From Anthopleura xanthogrammica (lineage: Eukaryota; Cnidaria; Anthozoa; Actiniaria; Actiniidae): a stretch of DNA of 64,000 bases. The notes under the pieces were generated by a model, which searched no databases, had not been told where the DNA came from, and saw nothing but the letters and a program-made list of their open reading frames with translations. Below, in pieces: positions 22,801 through 35,584 of this stretch. The stretch is from NCBI GenBank assembly GCA_964019055.1, contig OZ025219.1, forward strand, positions 9,676,388-9,740,387, written 5' to 3'. The position numbers and the translations under genes were made by a program. The first letter of the stretch is position 1, and the number at the start of each line of letters is the position of its first letter.

Positions 22801-23242
22801 ACCATGGGCTATAGTCCATGCTTTTTGCCCCAAAATGGCCAAAAATCACCTATTTTCCATTCTTTATAAATGATGCATAATTTTCAAAAAGGTGTGAAAA
22901 TCACCGAAAATCGATCAAAACCATGGGCTATAGTCCATGCTTTTTGCCCCAAAACTGCCAAAAATCACCTATTTTTCATTCTTTATAAATGATGCATAAT
23001 TTTATTAAAGGTGTGAAAATCACCGAAAATCGATCAAAACCATGGGCTATAGTCCATGCTTTTTGCCCCAAAATGGCCAAAAATCACCTATTTTACATTC
23101 TTTATAAATAATGCATAATTTTATTAAAGGTGTGAAAATCACCCAAAATCGATCAAAACCATGGGCTATAGTCCATGCTTTTTACCCCAAAATGGCCAAA
23201 AATCACCTATTTTTCATTCTTTATAAATAATGCATAATTTTC

Positions 23243-25540
23243 AAAAAGGTGTGAAAATCACCGAAAATCGATCAAAACCATGGGCTATAGTCCATGCTTT
23301 TTGCCCCAAAACGGCCAAAAATCACCTATTTTTCATTCTTTATAAATGATGCATAATTTTCAAAAAGGTGTGAAAATCACCGAAAATCGATCAAAACCAT
23401 GGGCTATAGTCCATGCTTTTTACCCCAAAATGGCCAAAAATCACCTATTTTTCATTCTTTATAAATAATGCATAATTTTATTAAAGGTGTGAAAATCACC
23501 GAAAATCGATCAAAACCATGGGCTATAGTCCATGCTTTTTACCCCAAAATGGCCAAAAATCACTTATTTTTCATTCTTTATAAATAATGCATAATTTTCA
23601 AAAAGGTGTGAAAATCACCGAAAATCGATCAAAACCATGGGCTATAGTCCATGCTTTTTGCCCCAAAATGGCCAAAAATCACTTATTTTTCATTCTTTAT
23701 AAAAAATGCATAATTTTCAAAAAGGTGTGAAAATCACCCAAAATCGATCAAAACCATGGGCTATAGTCCATGCTTTTTACCCCAAAATGGCCAAAAATCA
23801 CCTATTTTTCATTCTTTATAAATAATGCATAATTTTATTAAAGGTGTGAAAATCACCGAAAATCGATCAAAACCATGGGCTATAGTCCATGCTTTTTGCC
23901 CCAAAACGGCCAAAAATCACCTATTTTTCATTCTTTATAAATGATGCATAATTTTCAAAAAGGTGTGAAAATCACCGAAAATCGATCAAAACCATGGGCT
24001 ATAGTCCATGCTTTTTACCCCAAAATGGCCAAAAATCACCTATTTTTCATTCTTTATAAATAATGCATAATTTTATTAAAGGTGTGAAAATCACCGAAAA
24101 TCGATCAAAACCATGGGCTATAGTCCATGCTTTTTACCCCAAAATGGCCAAAAATCACTTATTTTTCATTCTTTATAAATAATGCATAATTTTCAAAAAG
24201 GTGTGAAAATCACCGAAAATCGATCAAAACCATGGGCTATAGTCCATGCTTTTTGCCCCAAAATGGCCAAAAATCACTTATTTTTCATTCTTTATAAAAA
24301 ATGCATAATTTTCAAAAAGGTGTGAAAATCACCGAAAATCGATCAAAACCATGGGCTATAGTCCATGCTTTTTGCCCCAAAATGGCCAAAAATCACCTAT
24401 TTTACATTCTTTATAAATAATGCATAATTTTATTAAAGGTGTGAAAATCACCCAAAATCGATCAAAACCATGGGCTATAGTCCATGCTTTTTGCCCCAAA
24501 ATGGCCAAAAATCACCTATTTTTCATTCTTTATAAATAATGCATAATTTTCAAAAAGGTGTGAAAATCACCCAAAATCGATCAAAACCATGGGCTATAGT
24601 CCATCCTTTTTACCCCAAAATGGCCAAAAATCACCTATTTTACATTCTTTATAAATAATGCATAATTTTCAAAAAGGTGTGAAAATCACCCAAAATCGAT
24701 CAAAACCATGGGCTATACTCCATGCTTTTTACCCCAAAATGGCCAAAAATCACCTATTTTTCATTCTTTATATAAATAATGCATAATTTTATTAAAGGTG
24801 TGAAAATCACCCAAAATCGATCAAAACCATGGGCTATATATAGTCCATGCTTTTTGCCCCAAAATGGCCAAAAATCACCTATTTTTCATTCTTTATAAAT
24901 AATGCATAATTTTCAAAAAGGTGTGAAAATCACCCAAAATCGATCAAAACCATGGGCTATAGTCCATGCTTTTTGCCCCAAAATGGCCAAAAATCACCTA
25001 TTTTACATTCTTTATAAATAATGCATAATTTTATTAAAGGTGTGAAAATCACCCAAAATCGATCAAAACCATGGGCTATAGTCCATGCTTTTTACCCCAA
25101 AATGGCCAAAAATCACCTATTTTTCATTCTTTATAAATGATGCATAATTTTCAAAAAGGTGTGAAAATCAACGAAAATCGATCAAAACCATGGGCTATAG
25201 TCCATGCTTTTTGCCCCAAAATGGCCAAAAATCACCTATTTTTCATTCTTTATAAATAATGCATAATTTTATTAAAGGTGTGAAAATCACCGAAAATCGA
25301 TCAAAACCATGGGCTATAGTCCATGCTTTTTACCCCAAAATGGCCAAAAATCACTTATTTTTCATTCTTTATAAATAATGCATAATTTTCAAAAAGGTAT
25401 GAAAATCACCGAAAATCGATCAAAACCATGGGCTATAGTCCATGCTTTTTGCCCCAAAATGGCCAAAAATCACCTATTTTTCATTCTTTATAAATGATGC
25501 ATAATTTTCAAAAAGGTGTGAAAATCAACGAAAATCGATC
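23243..25540. repeat. Satellite higher-order block, copy 2
   Basis: Repeats the variant series of copy 1 at a constant offset of 2743 bases (23308, 23903, 24604, 24714, 25394 against 20565, 21160, 21861, 21971, 22651). The stretch just before it (about 22820-23240) matches 19597-20020 at an offset of 3223. The duplication is therefore larger, and copy 2 has lost about four monomers (480 bases) near its left part. Confidence 0.85.
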
Positions 25541-27193
25541 AAAACCATGGGCTATAGTCCATGCTTTTTGCCCCAAAATGGCCAAAAATCACCTATTTTT
25601 CATTCTTTATAAATAATGCATAATTTTATTAAAGGTGTGAAAATCACCGAAAATCGATCAAAACCATGGGCTATAGTCCATGCTTTTTACCCCAAAATGG
25701 CCAAAAATCACTTATTTTTCATTCTTTATAAATAATGCATAATTTTCAAAAAGGTATGAAAATCACCGAAAATCGATCAAAACCATGGGCTATAGTCCAT
25801 GCTTTTTGCCCCAAAATGGCCAAAAATCACCTATTTTTCATTCTTTATAAATAATGCATAATTTTCAAAAAGGTGTGAAAATCACCCAAAATCGATCAAA
25901 ACCATGGGCTATAGTCCATGCTTTTTGCCCCAAAATGGCCAAAAATCACCTATTTTACATTCTTTATAAATGATGCATAATTTTCAAAAAGGTGTGAAAA
26001 TCAACGAAAATCGATCAAAACCATGGGCTATAGTCCATGCTTTTTGCCCCAAAATGGCCAAAAATCACCTATTTTTCATTCTTTATAAATAATGCATAAT
26101 TTTATTAAAGGTGTGAAAATCACCCAAAATCGATCAAAACCATGGGCTATAGTCCATGCTTTTTGCCCCAAAATGGCCAAAAATCACCTATTTTACATTC
26201 TTTATAAATAATGCATAATTTGATTAAAGGTGTGAAAATTACCCAAAATCGATCAAAACCATGGGCTATAGTCCATGCTTTTTGCCCCAAAATGGCCAAA
26301 AATCACCTATTTTTCATTCTTTATAAATAATGCATAATTTTATTAAAGGTGTGAAAATCACCCAAAATCGATCAAAACCATGGGCTATAGTCCATGCTTT
26401 TTGCCCCAAAATGGCCAAAAATCACCTATTTTACATTCTTTATAAATAATGCATAATTTTATTAAAGGTGTGAAAATCACCGAAAATCGATCAAAACCAT
26501 GGGCTATAGTCCATGTTTTTTGCCCCAAAATGGCCAAAAATCACCTATTTTTCATTCTTTATAAATAATGCATAATTTTCAAAAAGGTGTGAAAATCACC
26601 GAAAATCGATCAAAACCATGGGCTATAGTCCATGCTTTTTGCCCCAAAATGGCCAAAAATCACCTATTTTTCATTCTTTATAAATAATGCATAATTTTAT
26701 TAAAGGTGTGAAAATCACCCAAAATCGATCAAAACCATGGGCTATACTCCATGCTTTTTACCCCAAAATGGCCAAAAATCACCTATTTTTCATTCTTTAT
26801 AAATAATGCATAATTTTCAAAAAGGTGTGAAAATCACCCAAAATCGATCAAAACCATGGGCTATAGTCCATGCTTTTTGCCCCAAAATGGCCAAAAATCA
26901 CCTATTTTTCATTCTTTATAAATAATGCATAATTTTCAAAAAGGTGTGAAAATCACCGAAAATCGATCAAAACTATGGGCTATAGTCCATGCTTTTCACC
27001 AGAAAATGACGTATTTTGTATTTTTTGATAAATTTTTCATATTGTTTGACAAGGTGTGAAAATGATTATACCCTGTGTTTGTAGAGCTAGCTATAGTTTT
27101 ATACCCATATATTGTGTAGTCGGTTTATACCCATATACGGTAATGTGTACCCATATCTAGCAACATATTCTGCATGGTATATGCATTTTTTAC

Positions 27194-27331
27194 TTACCCG
27201 TTAGGAATGTTATATTTCCTATTTATTGCCCTCAGGTAGTCATAGTCGGGTGTCATTAGCTTCGTAAATCGCTACAAAATAATAAAAAAAGAATAGGAAA
27301 TGCAGAAGACCTTGTTAGCCGATTGTTTACA

Positions 27332-27386
<55 letters not shown>

Positions 27387-30300
27387 GTCGTCGTCGTCGT
27401 CGTCATCGTCATCGTCGTCGTCGTCGTCATCGTCCTTGTTGTTGCCGTCGTTGTTATTGTAATTGTTATTGTGATTATTATTATTGTTGTCATTATCAAC
27501 AGATAATAGATATTTGTCTGAATTACCTGAGAGAACGTTCCTTTGTAATGATACATCTTATACATAGCAAACCCAGGTACAAACATCAGAGACACGATGC
27601 ACAACAACCATCCCATGAACTCAGCCCACGGGGGAAACTGATAGTCACCGTAACTGATTCCTTCCCAGCTCACACAGTTCCAAATAAAGATTATCTAACC
27701 AATAGATAAATATACAATGTTAATAAATTACGCGGACTCAAATTTGCCGAGGTGCGCCATTACTTTTGAACAGCGGTAAGACAAGCGACGGTTACCTTGT
27801 AGCCTGCGTAGCGACCCAAAGGGGCAAACCCTCCATACCCGTCCCCATTCCCTCACCCAAATGCACCGCTACGCAGACTACCTTACTAGTATCATTTAAA
27901 CTTACCAATATGATGAAGGGAGATATGTATTTCCAGCAGACAAGGTAGAAAATGTTGGGTTTTGAGCCGATCATTGCTTCGATGTTTCTACTGAAATTAT
28001 CAACACCTGCGCAATAACAATGACAGAATAAGATGATACATTGATATTAAAATGTTAAAACTAGAATCGATGTATCTATCTACATTATAATGGCACACAA
28101 TGTATCCATCTGGTTTAAAGAATAATGGAGTCTCATTATCTACCTAGATATCTATAGAGTGCAAATAATATAACCGTGAAATATATAGCAAGAAATAGGA
28201 GATAGTTAGTGCTTAGTTAGGCAAGACATAGGAAATAAGCGAGGCATGACAGGAGCACGGGCTTTTTCTAGATCAACGACTCAGTGCACAAAAGAATGTG
28301 TTTCTGACGTTTAATGAGTTAAAAATGACACAGTCAATAAATCAAGACGCAGATACAACTATTCGAATTGTAATACTGATAGATTAATGTGGAATAAAAG
28401 TTTGTTCAAATTATCACGGTTGTTTTTTTTATTCCGCATTACAAAACCGCAGCGTAGCGGTGATCATTTGACTAATTAAACATGCTTGCACGTGCAAGAC
28501 CCGTCACGGCTCGCTTATTTCTCCACTAATCAAATTTAGGCAGAACTTAGGACATAATTAGTCATTAGTTAGCTAGCTAACTATTTCACGGTTATATTAT
28601 TTGCACTCTAATAGACCTCTTTACCTTGGGCGTAATGTTTCCCCATTTCAGACCACGTGTCATTCCCTAGAGTATCAATTCTTTGTTTAACGGTTGCACA
28701 TGAGAAGACACATGAATATGGTTACAACTCAAACAAAGAATCTTATTCTCAAGAGAATGACACGTGGTCTGAAATGGGAAAACATAACGCCCAAGGTAAA
28801 GAGGTCTATTATCAGTGTTTTTAAAGGAAAACTAACCGTAACACCATCCAATACCAATGACCTCGAGAAGAGCAACCAACACGAGGGAGATCCCCCCAGA
28901 CTGATAATCAAACATCTGAAATACGTACATACCACCCTGTTGTCATGGAAACAATAACCATTAGAAAGAAATCAAAAAGAACGAACAATTATCGCATGAG
29001 AGTCCATATATGGAAATGCATAGGATAAAAAGGACATCGATGTTGCCATGGGAACGATACGTTGCTAAGGAAATAACTAACTTGAAGAATTTGGTTTAAA
29101 AATTGCTTGACAAAACTTAATGAAATGGGGCAACTTTCTTTATATACCCCTTGCAGAACGTCGGAATGCAGCTTAATTTGGAGGACAAAACAATAGGTTC
29201 CATTTCTCAGGAGACTGAAATCTTTTGTTTTTTTCCCTCCAAATTGAGCTGCTTTGACGTCACGTGAAACGGGTCTATAAGTTGAAATTAGGTTTTGGAA
29301 TCTTAAAAGATGAAATGCTACATCCTGCAAAAGCTTTTGATAGGGATCCCTGTGTCTATGAAGTGAGGAGTAAGGACTAGTAACGAGTTATACCTGGGTG
29401 ATGTTGGATATACCAATCACGTAGCAGACCAGACAGAATATCAGCGTGATATGAGGCTTGTATCGTCTACATCCCTTGTACGAGTCAGCTAGTACAGTAG
29501 TGACTGTCTCGACACCTACAAACTGACTGTCAAGACCAAGGTTGAACAGCATGAAGAAAAAGATGAAAGCCCAGAATGGCGAACCTGGCATGTTCTTGAT
29601 TCCCTCGGGATACGCGATGAATGCAAGTCCTGGGCCTGAAAATTACGGGATTAGATTGTTGAATACTTCACACTGCATTCCGAGGCTGAGGAAAAACTGG
29701 GTCGAATTACTATTGCTGTGCATTGTGGGATTGTTTTAAGGGACCAAATAGACGCCATCTTGGAAGTATGTCTAAAACAGTCCAACAATGAACTGCAATG
29801 CCAACTCGCGATCTACCCAGTTTTGTTTTTTTAAATTATTTTTCTCAATTTCCATGCATTTATTTCTGGTTTTTCTTTCCTTCTTGTACCAGTAACTAAG
29901 CAACCAGCTAGATGACGTACCGGATTTGACGACGTCTTTGACTTCCAGTCCCAGCTCATGCGCCATGAATCCCATCATGGAGAAGATGACAAACCCACTG
30001 AATACACTGGTACCACAGTTGATGAGGGAAACGATGAGAGTATCTCTGTATGTGGACAAAAAATGAGTGAAATCCGACTCCTAACGAAATATGCGATGTG
30101 CCACCCGCCCTACGAGTTGTGGGTTTTGGGCCAGTCAAAACAATTTTTAAAGACAATACATTTCATTGTAGATATTATAATTATGCTTTGTTAACAAAAG
30201 ATTTGATTGTTATTTGACCAAAGCCCTCGAGTTGTAATAGGTGTTGGTTGAGGCGCGGCCCTATCAGTCAGTGGTAGAACATTGCGGGCTCAAGTTGGGT

Positions 30301-33300
30301 TCTTACTTCCGGTCAGTGCTGGAGAAGGGTGAGTTCAAACCGGAAATAGTCTTTCAGCAGATTAACTGTAGCCATACCTTTGGCAGTTGTTATGAAACTT
30401 GTTGTAGCTGCCGTACGTGATGAGACCCCCAAAACCAACACTGAGAGAGAAGAATATCTGACCTGCAGCATCTACCCAAACCTGGTGAACATTAGAGGGA
30501 AAGAAACATTAGTTATACGATATGGTTTTGAGTGGCATACCATGGAATATCCCATGAGGCACTAGTATTTTATCTCACAATAGAAATAAAAATGCGTAGA
30601 TTCAACGCGCAGCGCATGATGGGAAGGAAGAGTGAAATACCGACGAATATACAACGGCTTTCCTGCATTCTGATTGGCTGTATTTTCTATGGTGTGAGAT
30701 TAATGATGGTAACCACCAAGTGTAACAAATGCTTACATCTTATTGAACTGTACAAATAATAATTGATGACTCTAGTGCAAGATTAATCTATACTTACTCC
30801 AGGCGATGTGAGGAGGCTGAAGTCAGGCTTGAGATAAAATAAGATTCCTTTGCTCGCCCCTTCGAGGGTAACTCCACGAAAGAAGAGAATAATCAATACG
30901 ACGTATGGGAAGATAGCCGTAAAATAAACAACCTGAAATAAACAAAAAGATCAGAGAGAGGGAGAGAGGGAGGACAGGGAGAGAGAGGAGAAGAGCCGAG
31001 AGAGGGAGAGAGAGGGAGGGAGAGAGGGAGAATATTCATGAATAATTAATGTCATTCAGTTTATTTGTACAATGGCGCAAAACGTCAAATAAAATCTGTC
31101 TGTCTGTCTGAGAGAGAAGACGGAAGGGAGTGAGAGGAGGGAGGGAGGGAGGGACAAAGTGCTTCGGTACCTTTCCAGCCGATTTGATTCCCTTCCAGAC
31201 ACAGAAGTACACGATAATCCAAGCAAGCAGTAAACACATCGCCAGCTCAAAACGAACTTCTCCTGGTTTGTGTATGCCATCGGTTAGTTGTAGTACCTTG
31301 CGCCTTCGGTCAATAGAATAATGGTGGTCAGTATAATCTAACGCATGCGCATGCGCAGAAGTCATTAATTCGTTACTTATGATGCGGCAGATTTTGTATG
31401 ACTATCAAAAGTTTACATTACGGACGTGTCGTGCGTAGCGTGACCGTGACGGTACTGTGTCCGAGCATTCTGATTGGATAAGAAGTATCCTCGCGCGCTG
31501 TGATTGGTTCAAAGGATGTCGTACCGTGACCGTGTCGGTACCGTGTCTGAGCATTCTGATTGGATGAGTAGTGACCTCGCGTGCTGTGATTGTTTCAAAA
31601 GATGTCATACCATTACCGTGACCGTGCCGTTTCATATTCACATTTCAAATTTACTCTAAAACAAGTTATTTACGCATGGTACTGCAGAAAGGATGATAGA
31701 TGATTTACTCACTCAAAAAACTCTTCTTCAGGGGAAATCAGTTTGCTAACAAGTGCTGAACAGTTTGCTGTGCAGTTGACCGCTTTACGAGTAACACTGT
31801 CACAAAATAAATACTGGATTAAACAAATTGAAATAATAAAAGATAGGATGGAAATTGGGAAATGGAATGGGAATAAGCACAGAGGTTTTGTTAGAGTTCG
31901 ATCTGTGAGTAAGCCGTGCCCTAACTTAGATCAGCCCAGGTTTTGTTTTAGGGTATACGTTTCGATAAGATTTGAATGTACTGTCCATTGGATACCCGGT
32001 CCATACTCTAAGATATACCACACCTACCTACAGAATTCAGTATTCCATGCGTTACTACAGTCCTTCCAGGGGACGGTTGCTCTAAACGAGTCGAACATGT
32101 AGTAGAACGACCAGGCCATAATCACGTTATAATACACACTACACAAGAAGGTAATGATAGTCATAGCAAAACCAATGCCTGGTGAAAAACCGTAAACGTG
32201 TAGAAAAAAGTTTAGAAAAACTTTTAAAAATCATCAAAAAATTAAAAATACTTTATTTTCTCAATACACGCGAGAAATCGTCGTGCGACGAAGCAGGGTT
32301 TAGTGGACGTCAATCAAGGCGTTTCCATGACATTCCATAGGCACGTGCTCTTCAAAACTTGGTGTTTTCCGACAATGTCATGGGGACACTTTGATTGACG
32401 TCAATCAGGACCATATTTTGTCGCGACGGTTTCGCATAGAGCAGTTTATGTATGACTATGAAAAACCTACGGCAAGAACCGCGCCTTGCCGTGACCGTGT
32501 CAGTGCCGTGCTGTGCATGAAAACACTCGAAATGCCGTGCCGTGTCCGCGCCGCGCCGTAACCGTGCCGTGTGCCGTGAAGTTTCCCGCTCATACGAAAT
32601 CTGCTCTATGTGACTGTAAGTAAGCTATGCTGATGCTGCACTAACCTCCCATTAACGGAGATACAACGCTCCAAGCTTTCACGACACCTTGAGCTGTGTA
32701 TTGTCCCAGGGCGACTTCAAGGAAGAAGATAGGAATACCACAGAAGAACAGGCATATCACATATGGGATGAGGAAAGAAGCTGTAGAGAAAGAAAGAAAA
32801 AAGAATGATTCAGGAATGACAATACATCCCTACCCCTCTCCCCCAAAAATGACAATAAGAATAAAACTAGTCATTATGAGAATACTGGTTGTACTCGTGC
32901 TTGTAAAAGCCCGTTTACATTGGCGAATTTTGCTGCGATTTTTGAAAATATAATACATTTTGTCTTATGCATTTAAAGAGACATTTGATCATGTAATCTT
33001 GGTGTTTAGAATCAAACTTTACGAGTTAATCCTTTGCCATTTTTGACTATGACCAAAATCGCCGCAAAATTCACATCTAAAATCGCTGCAAACGGGAAAT
33101 GTAAATGGCGTTAATAGTAAGTAGATATTAGGTAAATCTTATTTCCTGGTGATATAAAAGTTGAAAGGGACTCGCAAAACAAACAAAATAACTTCAAAAA
33201 TATGGTATGTTTATGGGGTTTACCGCTGAAATATCACGATGAAAAAAAAAATTGGAAAAAGTCGGTGACGTCACAGGGGATTACGCGAACAGGAATCACG

Positions 33301-34819
33301 AACATGGACATCCGAGCATGGATGATTTTTGTACAGGCAGCCTTCAAAGACTGTCAATACACTATTCTGGAAATTTCAATATTTTTATATTGTGAAGGTT
33401 TTTTTTGGTGTTAATTTTTTTTACATCGATCAAAGATGCCGTGTATTAAATCGGCTGTATTGATCTCCCATGGCTTTGAGTAATCCTCTGTACAATTCTA
33501 TTCCAGATAGATTTTATTCTGTAAATATTGATCTCTAAGGGTTCATTTAAGTAATCTTGCTTCAACAATGATTATTTTCGTTTGTCTCTAGTTTTAATAA
33601 GTCGGCACTGATGAGTCAAACTAGGATTGGGAAAGATTAATGTTTGTATAACAGCTTGTTGGCCATAAATAAAGAATCCATAGTTCATAGTTCAAAACTT
33701 TAAAGTACAGAAGAAAATTTCTCGTCTTTAAATGACACAATGATATATTTTTACTTCTCATACGAATTAACAGTAACTTCACTCTAGAATACCCATAATA
33801 AGGCTGAACTCTGAGTTATCCAAACACCAGGATTAAAAAAATGTTGAATTCCTGAAAAGAAGTGACCCACAAAAATATACTAACTAAACTACCATCCAAG
33901 TGAATCAACTATCTTGGCTAACAAGCATTTTACTTAGCAATTTTGTCGAAGATTTTAGTTCATTAAAAACCAATAATTGCATGGAAAATTTTGGAATGAT
34001 TTTGGTTGAGCTCACAGTACAAAGTATATTAATAGCGAGCTCTGATTGTGAATTAATCAATTATCAAACTACTTTGATTTATGACTGATTTATGTAGAAA
34101 ACTGAATGCTCCCAAATTCCATCGCTATGTGACATTAGATTTATTATTCTCGAATTTTACTGAGTGGCAAATATGATCGTTTAGTACAATAAACAGATAC
34201 AACAAAAAGAAAATCTTATATATATGTAGTCTTACGGTAATAAAGGCGAACCTTCAAATCTTATCGATATCCTGAAACAGCCTCTGGGCTGATCAAAGTC
34301 AGGCCCGGCACGGCTAACTGACAGATGTATCCAGCCGGCCCTGAAACAACCTCTGCGCTGATCAACAGATCAATAGCTAACTCACAGATCGATTTGGAAT
34401 TTAGTGTTAGGTTTTGCGGAGAGAGAAAGACCGGAGAACCCGGAGAAAAACCCTCGATCAAGGGAGAGACCTAACAAACTCTACTCACATATATGATGCA
34501 GAGTCTGGGAATTAAACCCGAGACCCAGAGGTGAGGCGCGAGTGTACATGTATTACAGCTACGCCAAAAATGACAAAAATAATTACATACCTCCACCGTT
34601 CTTGTAGCAAAGGTAAGGGAACCTCCATACGTTCCCCAATCCAACAGCATATCCAACACACGACAGAATAAAATCCATCTTATTTGACCATTTTTCTCTC
34701 TCTTCTAGCTGTACTTCAACTTTCATATCGTTTGGTTCTGTTTCAATAGCATCAGCTAGTTGTGTTTTACTGGTGATATCTCTTGGGTAGATATCAGAAC
34801 CTCTGGAGGTTCCTTCCAT
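27194..34819 (-). CDS. SLC6 sodium/chloride-dependent transporter (GABA-type group)
   Basis: Exons in transcript order: 34591-34819, 32646-32780, 32028-32178, 31713-31796, 31171-31303, 30798-30932, 30378-30481, 29921-30045, 29394-29635, 28837-28936, 27906-28006, 27527-27694, 27194-27271. They sum to 1785 bases, an exact frame of 594 residues plus stop, usual for this family. Landmarks are the TM1 motif [18 protein letters not shown] (sodium and substrate site), [13 protein letters not shown] in TM2, a glycosylatable cysteine-containing outer loop, WKGIKSAGK before [15 protein letters not shown]6 [16 protein letters not shown]8 LGLDSQF and the TM10 block [12 protein letters not shown]. An aspartate typical of monoamine carriers in TM1 is absent (glycine there), so the substrate is likely an amino acid or GABA-like solute. 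The whole resembles GABA-type members most. The stop TAA is embedded in a perfect splice donor (CGGGTAAGT), so a longer C terminus is possible. Confidence 0.95.
27341..27430. repeat. (CATCGT/CGT)n microsatellite in SLC6 intron
   Basis: Runs of CATCGT and CGTCGT between the last two coding exons of the SLC6 gene. They create artificial open frames of valine/isoleucine, histidine/arginine or threonine/methionine repeats on both strands. Confidence 0.95.
28611..28809. mobile_element. Foldback MITE family A, intact reference copy
   Basis: 199 bp with inverted ends ATAGACCTCTTTACCTTGGG and its reverse complement, flanked by TA on both sides (28609-28610 and 28810-28811). The arms extend through GTAATGTTT, CCCATTTCAGACCACGTGTC and CATTC. 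A TA target duplication suggests mobilisation by a Tc1/mariner-type transposase, an inference. It sits in an SLC6 intron, a few bases from exon 28837-28936. Confidence 0.92.
29145..29281. repeat. Foldback element in SLC6 intron
   Basis: Left arm GCAGCTTAATTTGGAGGAC, right arm CCTCCAAATTGAGCTGC, with outer GACGTCACGTGAAACGGGTC on the right matched imperfectly on the left. Total about 137 bp. Related arm sequence appears near 630-715 and 41113-41275. Confidence 0.7.
30250..30345 (+). repeat. tRNA-like SINE fragment
   Basis: Contains TCAGTGGTAGAACATTGCG, resembling a pol III A-box region, and further on GGTGAGTTCAAACCGG, resembling a B-box. The spacing is irregular and no cloverleaf closes, so I treat it as a SINE remnant in an SLC6 intron. 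Confidence 0.45.
31400..31640. repeat. Degenerate CCGTGACCGTG-rich dispersed repeat
   Basis: Two internal copies of a unit of about 105 bp: GAGCATTCTGATTGGAT, then GTGACCTCGCG or ATCCTCGCGCG, then CTGTGATTG and TTTCAAA. They are separated by blocks rich in CCGTGACCGTG. The left end (GGCAGATTTTGTATGACTAT) resembles the end of MITE family C at 32439-32606. Confidence 0.6.
32439..32606. mobile_element. Foldback MITE family C copy
   Basis: 168 bp flanked by TA (32437-32438 and 32607-32608). The left end is GAGCAGTTTATGTATGACTA. The right end read inverted is GAGCAGATTTCGTATGAGCG. The core is rich in GCCGTGCCGTG-like sequence. A second TA-flanked copy is at 48782-48960. Confidence 0.85.
34269..34560. 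repeat. Dispersed repeat R1 with tRNA-like tail
   Basis: Two 57-bp-type units (CCTCTGGGCTGATCAAAGTC) followed by GAGAGAAAGACCGGAGAACC, AAGGGAGAGACCTAACAAAC and GGAATTAAACCCGAGACCC. The last is like the complement of a pol III B-box. It lies in the first SLC6 intron, 30 bases from the exon edge. Confidence 0.8.
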
Positions 34820-35126
34820 GTTGAATTGATCGTAAAGGTGGGACTTGTCTTAGCGCACTGAAGAAATGCAGCTAAGAAATTGCTGCTATTATGCTGACTT
34901 TCTGCGTGTTATGATCCGTGATATACGACTGCTTCATTCAACTGGAAAGAATTAACTAAATGCTAATCAGAATTCGCATTCAACTGCTGAATTGCTATAA
35001 CAGAATAGGACGATCAACAGACCTTGACCAACTGGTTGTACGAGAGAGAGAGCTGTTTCTCCCCTGCATGTCTCTTGATGGAAAATAATTTATTATTTAC
35101 CTGCTATCTATTTTACAACTATTAAA

Positions 35127-35390
35127 ATGTGCGGTAACAAAATCATGCAACTTGTTTCGCAGCATTGTTGTGTTGAAAGTTGCAGATTAAAGGTTGTTCG
35201 TATTACCTACCCGACAAACAAAATTTTGTTGCGCGACTTTGTTGCACAAAGTAAAGGCTCTTTCTCTTCAACAAAGAACCTTTGTTACGCGCGGGGCGTT
35301 AATACGAACAATATATTCGCTCTGCAACTTGCAACTCAACAATGTTGTGCGACAAGTTACACGATTTTTTTGCTCGTATTAATTCATCTC
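35127..35390. mobile_element. MITE family B copy
   Basis: The left end has GTGCGGTAACAAAATCATGC and the right end read inverted gives a similar GAGCAAAAAAATCGTGTAAC. The centre has TTTTGTTGCGCGACTTTGTT and CGTTAATACGAACAATAT. The two halves are reverse complements of each other. Confidence 0.8.
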
Positions 35391-35584
35391 CTTCTTCAGT
35401 CAGCATTGCGTACATCAAATTGCGTCATGTGACATGGTTTGCAACATCGATTGCCTATAACATTGCGTGCAATAATGCACCGTGTGTCCGTGTCCGTGGG
35501 TTAACGGGACCAGCACATGCATATATTCGATCATATGAATGGTCTGGGGGCAATGAAATATCATTGGCTGTCATAACAACATTC

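Larger units (their letters stand above)
19252..27060. repeat. 119-bp satellite array, about 65 copies
   Basis: The consensus monomer is about 119 bp. It contains AATCGATCAAAACCATGGGC, a near-palindromic core CATGGGCTATAGTCCATG, CCCCAAAATGGCCAAAAATC, TTCATTCTTTATAAATAATG and an end that alternates between TTTTCAAAAAGG and TTTTATTAAAGG. Monomers at both edges (19252-19430 and 27000-27060) are diverged, and internal ones differ by a few shared variants. This fits homogenisation by unequal exchange. No open frame of note spans the array. It fills the space between the converging PALD1 and SLC6 genes. Confidence 0.98.

Noticed and set aside
19252..27060. CRISPR-like appearance of regular repeats
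   Set aside because: The 119-bp units are directly adjacent with no unique spacers, and the context is animal genomic DNA.
27272..27709. Long threonine/methionine- or histidine/arginine-repeat frames
   Set aside because: Microsatellite in an SLC6 intron. Only 27527-27694 of this stretch is a genuine exon.
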